A DNA stretch of 53,613 nt from the NCBI GenBank assembly GCA_964554475.1, contig CAZKOT010000003.1, positions 1-53,613 of the forward strand, written 5' to 3'. The stretch is from CAJKWP01 sp964554475 (GTDB lineage Bacteria; Bacillota; Clostridia; Christensenellales; UBA1242). Below, one piece after another: positions 34,273 through 42,664 of the stretch. The notes below the pieces were generated by a model. That model had not been told where the DNA came from. It saw only the letters and a list, made by a program, of their open reading frames with translations, and did no database searches. How positions within the stretch are numbered: position 1 is the first letter of the stretch; every line of letters begins with the position of its first letter. The translations under genes and the position numbers were made by a program.

Positions 34273-34339
34273 GAAATTTTTATATTTTGCCTTAAATATA
34301 GACTTAGGCAAACTTCGTCTGTAGAGAAATTAAAGATTT

Positions 34340-34384
34340 AAGCATTCGTGCCCGCGTTAAAAAATTTTATTGTCTCTCATATTA
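34340..34384. repeat. 45-bp direct repeat, copy 1
   Basis: Begins AAGCATTCGTGCCCGCG and ends TGTCTCTCATATTA. Identical over 45 bases to 34631-34675, 291 bases away. Confidence 0.95.
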
Positions 34385-34453
34385 AAATTTTTGTTCCAAA
34401 AATATTTTTCTTTTTAATAATTTCCATAAAAAAACGGAGCGAAAATTTTTTAA

Positions 34454-34672
34454 GGTTGGATTTTATTCAACCAAAAAATTTGAAGCGAACACTTTAATTA
34501 AAAAGTGAGCCGAACTGGTTTAAATTGCTTCGCAATTTAAACCAACAAAATGCGATAGCATTTTAGGTCAAACGAAGTTTGACCGTGTGAGGGTATGAGA
34601 GAAAAGAAAATTTTAGCGGCTAGAATGCGAAAGCATTCGTGCCCGCGTTAAAAAATTTTATTGTCTCTCATA
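34454..34672. other. cluster of six consecutive stem-loops, non-coding
   Basis: Hairpins in order: 34454-34472 (GGTTG/CAACC); 34490-34507 (CACTTT/AAAGTG); 34516-34544 (13 perfect pairs, loop TTC); 34547-34564 (AAAATGC/GCATTTT, loop GATA); 34566-34584 (GGTCAAAC/GTTTGACC, loop GAA); and a long imperfect hairpin 34594-34672 closed by GAATGC-GAAA-GCATTC, whose arms also pair ATGAGAGA with TCTCTCAT and AAAATTTT with itself. The 510-base gap 34166-34675 has no gene. It could be a structured RNA, a remnant of mobile palindromic elements, or a composite terminator for the small gene upstream. Confidence 0.8.
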
Positions 34673-34675
34673 TTA
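34631..34675. repeat. 45-bp direct repeat, copy 2
   Basis: Identical to 34340-34384; it forms the right arm of the long hairpin 34594-34672 and abuts the stop codon of the gene at 34676-34945. Confidence 0.95.
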
Positions 34676-34945
34676 TTATTTTAATTGTTCTAAAAGTTGT
34701 CTTAATTTTTTAACATGCTCTTCGGGTAAAAATGACGACATTCTATCAACTGCAGATTTTAATTTCTCGTAATCAAAATTTCCTCGCTGTTTTTGTTTAT
34801 TTGCTTCATTTAAAAGTTGCGACATCAGGTCATTTTCAGTCATATCTTTATATTTTTCGAAACTTTTTTCAATGTTTTTCTTAATTTTTTCCTCATTTTT
34901 ATTATTTTGGCTATTAATATTATTCAAAAAATCCGATATTCCCAC
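34676..34945 (-). CDS. small hypothetical helical protein, 89 residues
   Basis: Not recognised. An Asn/Lys/Glu-rich N-terminal half is followed by two amphipathic helices (ENDLMSQLLNEANKQ and EEHVKKLRQLLEQLK). GTG start at 34945 with a strong AAGGAGG site 7 bases before it. It is divergent from the Asn-rich gene at 35158, and both share a low-complexity N/K-rich style, so they may form a functional pair. Its stop touches the hairpin cluster. Confidence 0.7.
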   Translation of the reverse strand: MGISDFLNNINSQNNKNEEKIKKNIEKSFEKYKDMTENDLMSQLLNEANKQKQRGNFDYEKLKSAVDRMSSFLPEEHVKKLRQLLEQLK

Positions 34946-35157
34946 CTTAAAACCTCCTTCATCTTTTACGTGAATAATCTCTTAACTAAAACAATATATG
35001 AATTCATATATAATACAGTGAAACAATGAATATTGTAATTTAGCTAATATTTTTCACAAATTTTCAAACAATTTAAAAAATTCTTCGTAAATATTCAATA
35101 ACAATGTCAATTTTCATTTATTTTTCATAATTTGTTATAGCAGTAAAAAGGAGATTT

Positions 35158-35856
35158 GTGGAAAACAAAGCATTTAGTTATTATCCTAAAGAAGCATACG
35201 AAAACAATAAGCTTGATAATGACGAAAACAAAACCGAAAAAAATAAAAGTGAATCATCTTCACCTTTTAATAATTTATTTTCTCAAAACAACAACGATTT
35301 TTTAAATCTTTTGCTTTCAAATTTAAATAAAAATGATAATAATCAAAATGAATTATTAGCAAAAGTTTTAGGAAATAAAGGACAAAACAATGAAAATTTA
35401 CAAAATATTTTTTCTTCTTTTGTAAACTCAAAAAATAATTGTCAACCTACAAATGAAAATGAACAAAAAGAAAATTTACAAGGATTTTTTTCAAATTTGC
35501 AAAATGGTGGAAATAATAATAATTTTCAACAATTATTTAAAAGTATAATAAATAACACTCAAAGCAATCAAAACAATGAACAAGATTCAGGAAATTCTTT
35601 TCCTTTAAACAATATTCCATCTGTTTTGCTAAATTTACTATTAAATAACAACTCGAATTCAAATGCATTATTACCTTTATTTCAAATGTTAAGTGGGAAA
35701 AAAGAATCAAATTTAATACCAAACAATCAATTATCTTTTTTACTCCAAATGTTAACTCAAACAAAAAAGCAAAAATTAAATGACGAAAAAACAATCAAAA
35801 AAGAAAACAAAAACATAAAATACATAAAATCAAGAAATTATTTTAAAAAAAATTAA
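35158..35856 (+). CDS. asparagine-rich low-complexity protein, 232 residues
   Basis: About a quarter of the residues are Asn, with many Gln, Ser and Leu, in repeated short motifs such as NNLFSQNNNDFLNLLLSNL and LLNLLLNNNSNSN, and a basic tail (KKENKNIKYIKSRNYFKKN). Hydrophobic positions recur about every seven to ten residues between polar runs, which suits short amphipathic helices in a disordered chain. GTG start at 35158 with AAGGAG 4 bases before it. No family is recognised. It is divergent from the 89-residue gene. Confidence 0.75.
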   Translation: MENKAFSYYPKEAYENNKLDNDENKTEKNKSESSSPFNNLFSQNNNDFLNLLLSNLNKNDNNQNELLAKVLGNKGQNNENLQNIFSSFVNSKNNCQPTNENEQKENLQGFFSNLQNGGNNNNFQQLFKSIINNTQSNQNNEQDSGNSFPLNNIPSVLLNLLLNNNSNSNALLPLFQMLSGKKESNLIPNNQLSFLLQMLTQTKKQKLNDEKTIKKENKNIKYIKSRNYFKKN

Positions 35857-35921
35857 CTTATTTTGAATAATAAAAATCTTTATAAAAAGTAAAAAATGCT
35901 AGAAGTGAAAAAAATCTTTTC

Positions 35922-36584
35922 CTACATTTCATCTTCTTCAACTATACTTCCAGCTTTTAAGTAAACATTTCTTTTTGCAAGCTGTTTTGCAATTGTTTTG
36001 TCAGAAGTTGCAACAATCATTGTTAAATCTTTTTGAGAAGAAAATTTTTCTTTTAAAATATTTTTAATGTTTTCACTTTCGTTATTTTTACTTAATTTTT
36101 CAAATACATTATCAACAAGCAAAAGATCAATTTTACGTAAACTTAATCGTGCAATTGAAACCAAATATCTTTCATAAAACGATAAATTTGCTATTTTCAT
36201 ATCTTTTAAGTTTTCAATTTTTAAATTAGAAAGAATGCTATTAATTTTTTCATCAATCTGTTTTTTGTCCATTTTTCTTATCGCTAAAACATATTTCAAA
36301 TTTTCATAAACTGTTTTTCTGTCAAAAAAAATTGGATGAACGGGGATGTAACCCACACTCAAATCTAAATCATATTTTATTTGCTTAATTGGCAAATCTT
36401 TAATATAAACTTCACCCGAAGTAAATTTTTCAAGTTTTGCTAAAATTCTAATAAGACTAGTCTTTCCGCAATCTTCACCACCAACAAAAGCAACTTTTTC
36501 ACCATTTGAGATTTCAAGATTTATATCAAAAAGTGCATAATATTCTCTAATATATTTTAAATACAATTTATGAATAACAACCAT
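35922..36584 (-). CDS. degenerate ABC-type ATPase domain protein
   Basis: A 220-residue protein with the overall order of an ABC ATPase. Walker A is intact (GGEDCGKT, K41-T42). The Q-loop position reads GYIPVHP without Gln, the LSGGQ signature is replaced by LSFYE (134-138), Walker B ends LLLVDN with Asn at 159 in place of the catalytic Glu, and the H-loop reads ATSDK with Ser at 194 in place of His. It may bind ATP but is not expected to hydrolyse it like a transporter. No permease gene is adjacent. The protein is full length without stops, so it is under selection or only recently degenerate. An assembly gap lies upstream. Confidence 0.7.
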   Translation of the reverse strand: MVVIHKLYLKYIREYYALFDINLEISNGEKVAFVGGEDCGKTSLIRILAKLEKFTSGEVYIKDLPIKQIKYDLDLSVGYIPVHPIFFDRKTVYENLKYVLAIRKMDKKQIDEKINSILSNLKIENLKDMKIANLSFYERYLVSIARLSLRKIDLLLVDNVFEKLSKNNESENIKNILKEKFSSQKDLTMIVATSDKTIAKQLAKRNVYLKAGSIVEEDEM

Positions 36585-36688
36585 TTCTTTTTAACTCCAA
36601 TATGTTTATATATTACAGTAATACTTGAAAAAAATCAAATAAAAAACGTATTGAATGGATTATTGTAGTGTTTTAAGCTTTTATGTCT

Positions 36689-36698
36689 NNNNNNNNNN
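36689..36698. other. assembly gap (10 N)
   Basis: Ten Ns between the ABC-like gene and rnc. Ten is a conventional placeholder, so the true distance and content are unknown; genes such as smc or ftsY, usual after rnc, could be missing here. Confidence 0.97.
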
Positions 36699-36788
36699 CA
36701 ACTGTTATTTAAATTATAAACAAATTGCTTTATTATTCACATTCTATATTATGATTGTTTATAGTTTTAAATTATTTAACAAAAGAAA

Positions 36789-37415
36789 TTAATTGTTTAT
36801 TTTTTTTAAAGCACAAAATGCAGCTTCCTGTTCTGCTTCTTGTTTTGAACTTGCTTCGCCCACTCCAACAACTTCGTTGTCAATAAATGCTGAAACTTTA
36901 AAACAAGGGTTATGACTTAAACCGCTTTTTGAAATGAGACGATATTTTACTTTTTTCTTTTTTGATTGAACAAAAACTTGAAGTTGTGATTTGTAATCTC
37001 GATTTTTCATCGTTTTGTAATTTCCAAGATTAAGGAAAGAAATAACAAATTTTTTCACATTTTCGTAATCACTGTCTAAATAAATTGCTCCGATTATTGC
37101 CTCAACAATATCCGCTTTTATAGACTTTGAAATTTTTCCTTTATAACTTTTTCCCAAAATTACTTTTTCATTAATTTTCGAACGATCAAAAACACGAGCT
37201 AAAAAATTTTCAGAAACAAATTGAGCACGAAGACGGGTTAATTGCCCCTCCGCCTCTGAAGTTTGATGAAAAAAATAATCTCCAACAACAAAGTCAAGAA
37301 TGCTGTCTCCTAAAAACTCTAAACGTTCATAATTATTTTTTGAAAAAGAACTGTGAGTAAAAGCAGTCTCAAAAAGTTTTTTATCTTTAAACTTATAACC
37401 AAATATCTCGTTCAT
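36789..37415 (-). CDS. rnc: ribonuclease III
   Basis: A 208-residue double-strand RNase for rRNA and mRNA processing. The catalytic signature ERLEFLGDSILD is at 30-41, the second acidic cluster DIVEAIIGAIYLD near 103-115, and a double-stranded RNA-binding domain covers about 140-208 (KQEAEQEAAFCALKK). Its ATG overlaps the plsX stop by four bases (ATGA), so translation is coupled. It is somewhat shorter than the usual 225-240 residues. Confidence 0.96.
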   Translation of the reverse strand: MNEIFGYKFKDKKLFETAFTHSSFSKNNYERLEFLGDSILDFVVGDYFFHQTSEAEGQLTRLRAQFVSENFLARVFDRSKINEKVILGKSYKGKISKSIKADIVEAIIGAIYLDSDYENVKKFVISFLNLGNYKTMKNRDYKSQLQVFVQSKKKKVKYRLISKSGLSHNPCFKVSAFIDNEVVGVGEASSKQEAEQEAAFCALKKINN

Positions 37416-38407
37416 TGAACCTCATTTATTTTAATTTCTTCTTTTATTTGTGACAAAATATCAGCATCAAAAAGTTTTTTTGCCTGTTCAATTGATGCAA
37501 AAATTGTATCTGCTTTACTTGAACCATGTGATTTTATAATTATTTTTGAACAGCCTAAAACAAGAGCTCCACTAATATAATTGTAATCCATTTTTGTTTT
37601 AATTTGTTTCAATTTTTTTAAAACAAGCAAACCTGCAATTTTTCCTAAAAATCCCTTAAAAGCATTTTTAACATCATTAATAATCATTTGGCCCGTTCCT
37701 TCAATAGATTTTAAAGCAACATTACCTGAAAAACCATCACAAACAACAACATCAATCTCTCCAGAAATAATTTCACGTGCTTCAATATTGCCAGCAAAAT
37801 TTATGTTAAGTTTTTTTATTAAGTCATATGCTTCTTTAGTTAAGTCATTACCCTTATGCTCCTCAACTCCAACATTTAAAAGGCCAACTTTTGGATTTTT
37901 TACTCCCAAAGCAATTTTTGCATAGCATGAACCCATTATTGCAAAATGAACAAGATTAATAGATTTGCAATCCATATTTGCACCACAATCAATTAAAATA
38001 ACTTTTTTTCCATTAATTGCGGTAGGCAAAAAAGGAGCAAGACCCGGACGTGAAACTCCATTAATTCTTCCAATTTTTAAAAAACTTCCGGCTAACGTTG
38101 CACCTGTGCTTCCTGCTGTAATCAAAGCATCAGCATCACCTTTTTTCAATATATCAAAAGCAACAACTAAAGAAGAATCTTTTTTTTCTTTAATTGCAAC
38201 AGTGGGAGATTCATTATTTTCAATTATTTCTTTGCAATCAATTATTGAAATTCTGGAATTATCTTCAGGTAAAAAACCTTTAATTACTTTTTCATTTCCA
38301 GTTAAAATAAAATCTATATCTTCAAATTTTTTTAATGCTTTAAAAACACCATCAATTATTATTTTTGGAGCATAATCGCCCCCCATTGCATCTAAAACAA
38401 TCTTCAT
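37412..38407 (-). CDS. plsX: phosphate acyltransferase PlsX
   Basis: A 331-residue enzyme converting acyl-ACP and phosphate to acyl phosphate at the start of phospholipid synthesis. Diagnostic blocks are LDAMGGDYAPK, SAGSTGATLAG-type (TAGSTGATLAGSFLKIGRI), LIDCGANMDCK and VCDGFSGNVALKS. AGGGG lies before the ATG. plsX-rnc overlap directly; acpP, which often lies between them, is absent. Confidence 0.96.
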   Translation of the reverse strand: MKIVLDAMGGDYAPKIIIDGVFKALKKFEDIDFILTGNEKVIKGFLPEDNSRISIIDCKEIIENNESPTVAIKEKKDSSLVVAFDILKKGDADALITAGSTGATLAGSFLKIGRINGVSRPGLAPFLPTAINGKKVILIDCGANMDCKSINLVHFAIMGSCYAKIALGVKNPKVGLLNVGVEEHKGNDLTKEAYDLIKKLNINFAGNIEAREIISGEIDVVVCDGFSGNVALKSIEGTGQMIINDVKNAFKGFLGKIAGLLVLKKLKQIKTKMDYNYISGALVLGCSKIIIKSHGSSKADTIFASIEQAKKLFDADILSQIKEEIKINEVQ

Positions 38408-38642
38408 AAATAATCCCCTAATAATTTTTTTTTGGTATTTGTAATTATTTTTTTATCTATGCATTACAATGCAAGAAGCATGAAATCATAAGTTTTTTTG
38501 TGTCTAAATAATACATAAAGGTAAAAACATTATAAATAATTATTTTCCAACAATTTTCTTCTCATATTCTAAAATTTTCAATTTAGTATCAATTAATTTA
38601 GACATATAAGAGTATAACAAATTAAATATTTAATCACAAAAG

Positions 38643-38668
38643 AAAAAACACAGCAATTTTCTGTGTTT
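38643..38668 (-). terminator. intrinsic terminator of rpmF
   Basis: On the minus strand AAACACAG, loop AAAATTG, CTGTGTTT, then TTTCTTTT. It lies about 120 bases after the rpmF stop, with a repeat element in between. The remaining gap 38408-38640 carries no gene. Confidence 0.8.
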
Positions 38669-38739
38669 AAAAAAGATGTTAATTTATATACAATTTTAAA
38701 TTGCTAGTTTACACTATTACTTTCAGACTGTTGTCAAAC

Positions 38740-38784
38740 CAGGTTGTCGAAATTTTGTGTCCATTGCGCTTTGTCGACAGCCTG
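38740..38784 (-). repeat. copy of the post-stop-codon repeat family, after rpmF
   Basis: Inverted repeat CAGGTTGTCGA (38740-38750) and TCGACAGCCTG (38774-38784), 10 of 11 pairs plus one G-T. It begins one base after the rpmF stop. The part TTTTG-GTCCATTGC-CTTT-GTCGACA matches the right end of the element after dacF (12665-12692). Confidence 0.65.
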
Positions 38785-38785
38785 A

Positions 38786-38989
38786 TTATTTTTTGTCTTT
38801 TTTTTCTTTTTTTACAACTTCAACAACTTTTCTACCCTTATAATTTCCACATTTTGAACACACGGTATGTGGCTTTGTTGATTCATGACAACTAGGACAC
38901 TCAACTAAAGTTGGAGCCTTATTTTTAAAATTTGATGAATTTCTTGAATTTCTTCTTGCCTTAGAAACCTTTCCCTTTGGAACTGCCAT
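38786..38989 (-). CDS. rpmF: 50S ribosomal protein L32
   Basis: A 67-residue ribosomal protein with the N-terminal MAVPKGKVSKARRNSRNS and a zinc ribbon CPSC...CSKC. A lysine-rich tail ends it. AGGAGG lies before the ATG. A near-consensus promoter precedes it and a terminator follows, so although plsX is next, as is common, the two are probably separate transcripts. Confidence 0.97.
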   Translation of the reverse strand: MAVPKGKVSKARRNSRNSSNFKNKAPTLVECPSCHESTKPHTVCSKCGNYKGRKVVEVVKKEKKDKK

Positions 38990-39016
38990 TTCAAATTTCC
39001 TCCTGATGTTTTAAAA

Positions 39017-39045
39017 AGTATATTTGAAAAAATGTTTTATGTCAA
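39017..39045 (-). promoter_or_regulatory. near-consensus rpmF promoter
   Basis: TTGACA (39040-39045), 17-base spacer, TATACT (39017-39022). Confidence 0.85.
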
Positions 39046-39072
39046 GTAAAAATTTTAGAGATAAGTTATGTT

Positions 39073-41172
39073 TTATATTGAAATCTTTATATCAAGTGCA
39101 TAAGCGCCTTTTTCGTAAACAAAAACTGGATTAATGTCAAGTTCTTTAATTTGTGGAAAATCAAGTGTAAATTGTGCTATCCTTGCAATAATTTCTTTAA
39201 CAGCTTCAATATCACCTGGTTTTTCTCCTCTATAACCTTTTAACAATGTATAAGCTTTTGTTTCCTTAATTTGTTCATCTATATCTTGTTTTGTTAAACC
39301 TTCTGCAAGTCTAAATGAGGCATCTTTAATAAGATTAACATAAATTCCACCCATACCAAAAGCAATCATTGGACCAAAACTTGGATCTCTCATCATTCCT
39401 ATAATTACCTCTTGACCTTTGGGCATCATCTTGTAAACTTCGATTCCATTTGGAGTAATATTTGGAAGTGCTTTTTTTACAGAAGTCATAATCTCGTCAA
39501 AAACCATTTCGACTTCTTTTCGAGATTTAATGTTAACTCTTACTCCTCCCACGTCAGATTTATGCAAAATTTTGTCAGAAGCAATTTTTAAGACAACCGG
39601 ATAATTTAATTTGTCAGCAATCTCACCCGCTTCTTTAGCACTTTTTGTTAAAAACATTGGTATTGAAGAAATGCCATAACTCTCTAAAACTGTATAAGCT
39701 TCACTACCTAAAAGCGCACTTCTTCCCTCATTTTTTACCTTTGAAAAAATTTCTTCAATTTTTGCCTTATTTACATTTTTGAATTTTACTAATTCTTGTT
39801 CTTTGACTTCATTTAAAAATTTTGAATATTTGGTCATTCCATGGATTATTTCCGCAACTGTTTCAGGAAAAATATAAGACGGCATATTGTTATTTAGTAA
39901 TATTTTATTTGATTCATCAAAAGTAAATCCACCCATATTAACTGGGAAAATAGGTTTGTCCTTAAATTTTTTTCTAACATTTAAAATTTCTTCTGTAATT
40001 TGCAAAGGCTTTGCAACTTTTGTAGGACAAGTAATAACAATTATTGCATCAACATTTTTATCATTCGCAACATTTTCAAGTGCAAATTTATACCTTTCCG
40101 GTGAAGCATCTCCAAGGACATCAACAGGATTTAAATAGTTTCCTTCATGCGGTAAATTTTCTTGCAGAGTTTTTATTGTTTCACCGCTTAATTTTGCCAT
40201 TTTTAAATTTAAATTTTCAACAGCATCAGCAGTAACAACTCCCCCACCTCCAGCATTCGTAACAACCGCAATGTTTTCACCTTTTGGAAGAGGTAATTTT
40301 GATAATGCCATTCCAAGTCCAAATAGTTCAGTCATATTTTTCGCACGAATAGCACCCGATTGTTTAAATGCTAAATCAAATGCTAAATCACTGCCGGCAA
40401 GTGCACCCGTATGCGAGGATGCCGCTTTTGCCCCCGCGCTTGAAGAACCAGATTTTAAAATTATTACTGGTTTTTTCACCGATGCCTTTTTAACAACTTT
40501 TAAAAATGCTTTTCCGTCTGAAATACTTTCTAAATAACAAAGAATTACACTAGTATCAGGGTCATTTGCAATATATTCAATTAAATCATTTTCTGAAATA
40601 TCAGCTTTGTTCCCTATGCTAACCACTTTACTAAACCCAATACCTGCGGAAATTGACCAATCCAAAATTGCAACAAGCATAGCACCACTTTGTGAAATAA
40701 AAGCAATATCTCCTTTTTTGGGCATTAATTGTCCAAAAGTTGCATTTAAATTATTGTGAGTATCAATTGAGCCCAATATATTCGGTCCTAAAATGTTAAT
40801 ATTTTTTTCTTTGCAAAACTCAACAAGTTCTTTTTCGAGTTTTACTCCTTCCCCGCCAACTTCTTTAAAACCTGCCGACAAAACAATCATATTTTTAACA
40901 TTCTTTTTGGCACACTCCACAGCTGCACCATATACACTCGCTGCAGGAATAGCCATAACAACAAGGTCTATATCATCTTGAACATCTAAAATTGATTTAT
41001 AATTTTTTAAGTTTTCAATAACTTCTTCTTTGGGATTAATAGGATAAATATTTCCTTTATAACCACCCTCTAACAGGTTTTTAACCACAACATTACCAAT
41101 TTTTCCGCTTTTACTTGAAGCTCCGATAACTGCAATTGATTTTGGCTTAAACAATGATGAAATGTTTTTCAT
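39073..41172 (-). CDS. acetyl-CoA synthetase (ADP-forming), fused alpha-beta
   Basis: A 699-residue single-chain NDP-forming acyl-CoA synthetase: acetyl-CoA + ADP + Pi to acetate + ATP + CoA. Residues 1-130 form the CoA-binding Rossmann domain (SIAVIGASSKSGKIGNVV). Residues 145-450 form the ligase domain with FISQSGAM and SSHTGALAGSD, whose His (near 254) is the phosphorylated residue. Residues 480-699 form an ATP-grasp domain (VVLKIASDKILHKSDVGGV). AGGAG lies 6 bases before the ATG. pta is the next gene upstream, 309 bases away, so two routes of acetyl-CoA energy metabolism sit together. Confidence 0.92.
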   Translation of the reverse strand: MKNISSLFKPKSIAVIGASSKSGKIGNVVVKNLLEGGYKGNIYPINPKEEVIENLKNYKSILDVQDDIDLVVMAIPAASVYGAAVECAKKNVKNMIVLSAGFKEVGGEGVKLEKELVEFCKEKNINILGPNILGSIDTHNNLNATFGQLMPKKGDIAFISQSGAMLVAILDWSISAGIGFSKVVSIGNKADISENDLIEYIANDPDTSVILCYLESISDGKAFLKVVKKASVKKPVIILKSGSSSAGAKAASSHTGALAGSDLAFDLAFKQSGAIRAKNMTELFGLGMALSKLPLPKGENIAVVTNAGGGGVVTADAVENLNLKMAKLSGETIKTLQENLPHEGNYLNPVDVLGDASPERYKFALENVANDKNVDAIIVITCPTKVAKPLQITEEILNVRKKFKDKPIFPVNMGGFTFDESNKILLNNNMPSYIFPETVAEIIHGMTKYSKFLNEVKEQELVKFKNVNKAKIEEIFSKVKNEGRSALLGSEAYTVLESYGISSIPMFLTKSAKEAGEIADKLNYPVVLKIASDKILHKSDVGGVRVNIKSRKEVEMVFDEIMTSVKKALPNITPNGIEVYKMMPKGQEVIIGMMRDPSFGPMIAFGMGGIYVNLIKDASFRLAEGLTKQDIDEQIKETKAYTLLKGYRGEKPGDIEAVKEIIARIAQFTLDFPQIKELDINPVFVYEKGAYALDIKISI

Positions 41173-41209
41173 GAAATTCTCCTAATTTCTCGTTTTTTTG
41201 ATCACGATT

Positions 41210-41239
41210 AATATAACATAGCAAATTAATTTTTGTAAA
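41210..41239 (-). promoter_or_regulatory. promoter of the ADP-forming acetyl-CoA synthetase gene
   Basis: TTTACA (41234-41239), 18-base spacer, TATATT (41210-41215). Confidence 0.55.
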
Positions 41240-41420
41240 GCATAATGTAATAAAAATATAAATAATCATTATTTTTCTCACTTTGCTTCTTTTTATCAAA
41301 ATAAAAAAAATAATTCCTATATTTGAATGTATAACTTAGGTTTCGAAAAAAAATTGAATATTTAGCTTCATAAACTTTTCCATTTAGGTAAAAAATTGCT
41401 GTCATGAAGCGAGAAAACAC

Positions 41421-41468
41421 AAAAAAAACAAAAAGGCAAGAAAAATCTTAAATTATGTTGTCCCTTGC
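41421..41468 (-). terminator. possible pta terminator
   Basis: On the minus strand GCAAG and CTTGC flank a 23-base loop and are followed by CTTTTTGTTTTTTTT. The stem is short, so this is tentative. The rest of the 309-base gap holds no supported gene. Confidence 0.4.
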
Positions 41469-41481
41469 TTAATCGCCAGCA

Positions 41482-42459
41482 TTACTCACATTGAAGAACC
41501 GTCACACAAGTCAAATTAATAATGTCATTAACAGAGCAACCCATTAAGAGATTATTAACTGGTTTATTTAAACCTTGTACTATTAAACCTATTCCTTTCA
41601 TATTAGCGAAATATTGAATTACATTACAAACTATGTTTCCAACATTTAAATCTGGAACAATTAAAATATTTGCTTTTCCCCCAACAATACTTTCCTTGCA
41701 TTTAATATTTGCAATATCTGGAATTAATGCGGCATCAAGTTGCATCTCTCCATCTGTTAAAACGGTGGGATTAGACAAAGAAAATAATTCTTTTGCTTCA
41801 CGCATTTTTGTAACATCTTCATGCTCTGCACTGCCTTTTGTAGAATAAGAAAGAAAAGCAACTTTTGCTTCTTCTTTTGGGAATAGTTTTTTCATTGTTT
41901 CAACTGTTTGTTTCGCAATTAATGCAAATTGATTTTGGGTTGGTTTTTGAATAATACCAGCATCAGAAATAAAAAGTGGTAACTTAATTGTTTTGTGCTT
42001 TCCAAAAAACAAAAACGTCGCTGAAGCATACAATTCTTTTGATTTAATAATTTCAAGAACAGGACGTAAAAATTTTGCTGTTTCAACTTCCACACCACCA
42101 ACAATTCCATCAGCATAACCCATTTCAACCATCATAACAGCAAAATAAAAGGGGTCCTGAATTAAACCTTTTGCTTCTTCAAGTGTAACACCTTTTTCTT
42201 TTCTTAGTTCAAAAAGTTTTTGAGCAAGTTCATCTGTCAGCGAGGAAATTTTAGGACTTATTATTGTTATTTCTTGAGGAAGCTTTTTAAATCTCATAAC
42301 AAGAGCACTTTCATCACCAATTAAAATTACTTTTGCAATTTTTCTTTTATTAATGATTTTGATGGCCTGAATTATTTTTTCAGAAAAAGAAGCTTCCGGA
42401 AAAACTATTGTTCGTGTCCTGCTTCTAGCCTTTGAAATTAAATATTTTTCTAAATGCAT
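41482..42459 (-). CDS. pta: phosphate acetyltransferase
   Basis: A 325-residue enzyme interconverting acetyl-CoA and acetyl phosphate. Family blocks seen are IVFPEASFSEKI, YADGIVGG, FISDAGIIQKP, VAFLSYSTKGSA, DGEMQLDAALIP and LIVPDLNVGNI. GGAG lies 7-8 bases before the ATG. ackA, its usual partner for making acetate and ATP, is not adjacent; an ADP-forming acetyl-CoA synthetase is instead. Confidence 0.94.
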   Translation of the reverse strand: MHLEKYLISKARSRTRTIVFPEASFSEKIIQAIKIINKRKIAKVILIGDESALVMRFKKLPQEITIISPKISSLTDELAQKLFELRKEKGVTLEEAKGLIQDPFYFAVMMVEMGYADGIVGGVEVETAKFLRPVLEIIKSKELYASATFLFFGKHKTIKLPLFISDAGIIQKPTQNQFALIAKQTVETMKKLFPKEEAKVAFLSYSTKGSAEHEDVTKMREAKELFSLSNPTVLTDGEMQLDAALIPDIANIKCKESIVGGKANILIVPDLNVGNIVCNVIQYFANMKGIGLIVQGLNKPVNNLLMGCSVNDIINLTCVTVLQCE

Positions 42460-42664
42460 TTTTTACTCCGATTATAATTTTAATAGTACTATGGTTGCCT
42501 ATCAAAAAAACTAGTTATTTGAATATTATTTGGGTATTTTTTGTGTTTATTTAATTTATTATTCAAAATATTTCTTACAAGCTATTTTTATTATTTAATT
42601 GTACTACTAACCTAACTGTTATTATTTGTCATTTGTCACTAATTTAAGTCATACGTTATTATAA

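Noticed and set aside
34340..34675. The pair of 45-bp repeats as phage attachment sites or a CRISPR remnant
   Set aside because: Only two copies, no integrase, and one copy is an arm of a hairpin.
38408..38640. A FapR operator upstream of plsX
   Set aside because: A TTAGTATC half-site is present near 38584, but the second half does not match the known palindrome.
41226..41420. A 64-codon open frame on the minus strand between pta and the ACD gene
   Set aside because: AT-rich, no ribosome-binding site, composition of random Phe/Tyr/Lys/Asn, and it runs over the ACD promoter.
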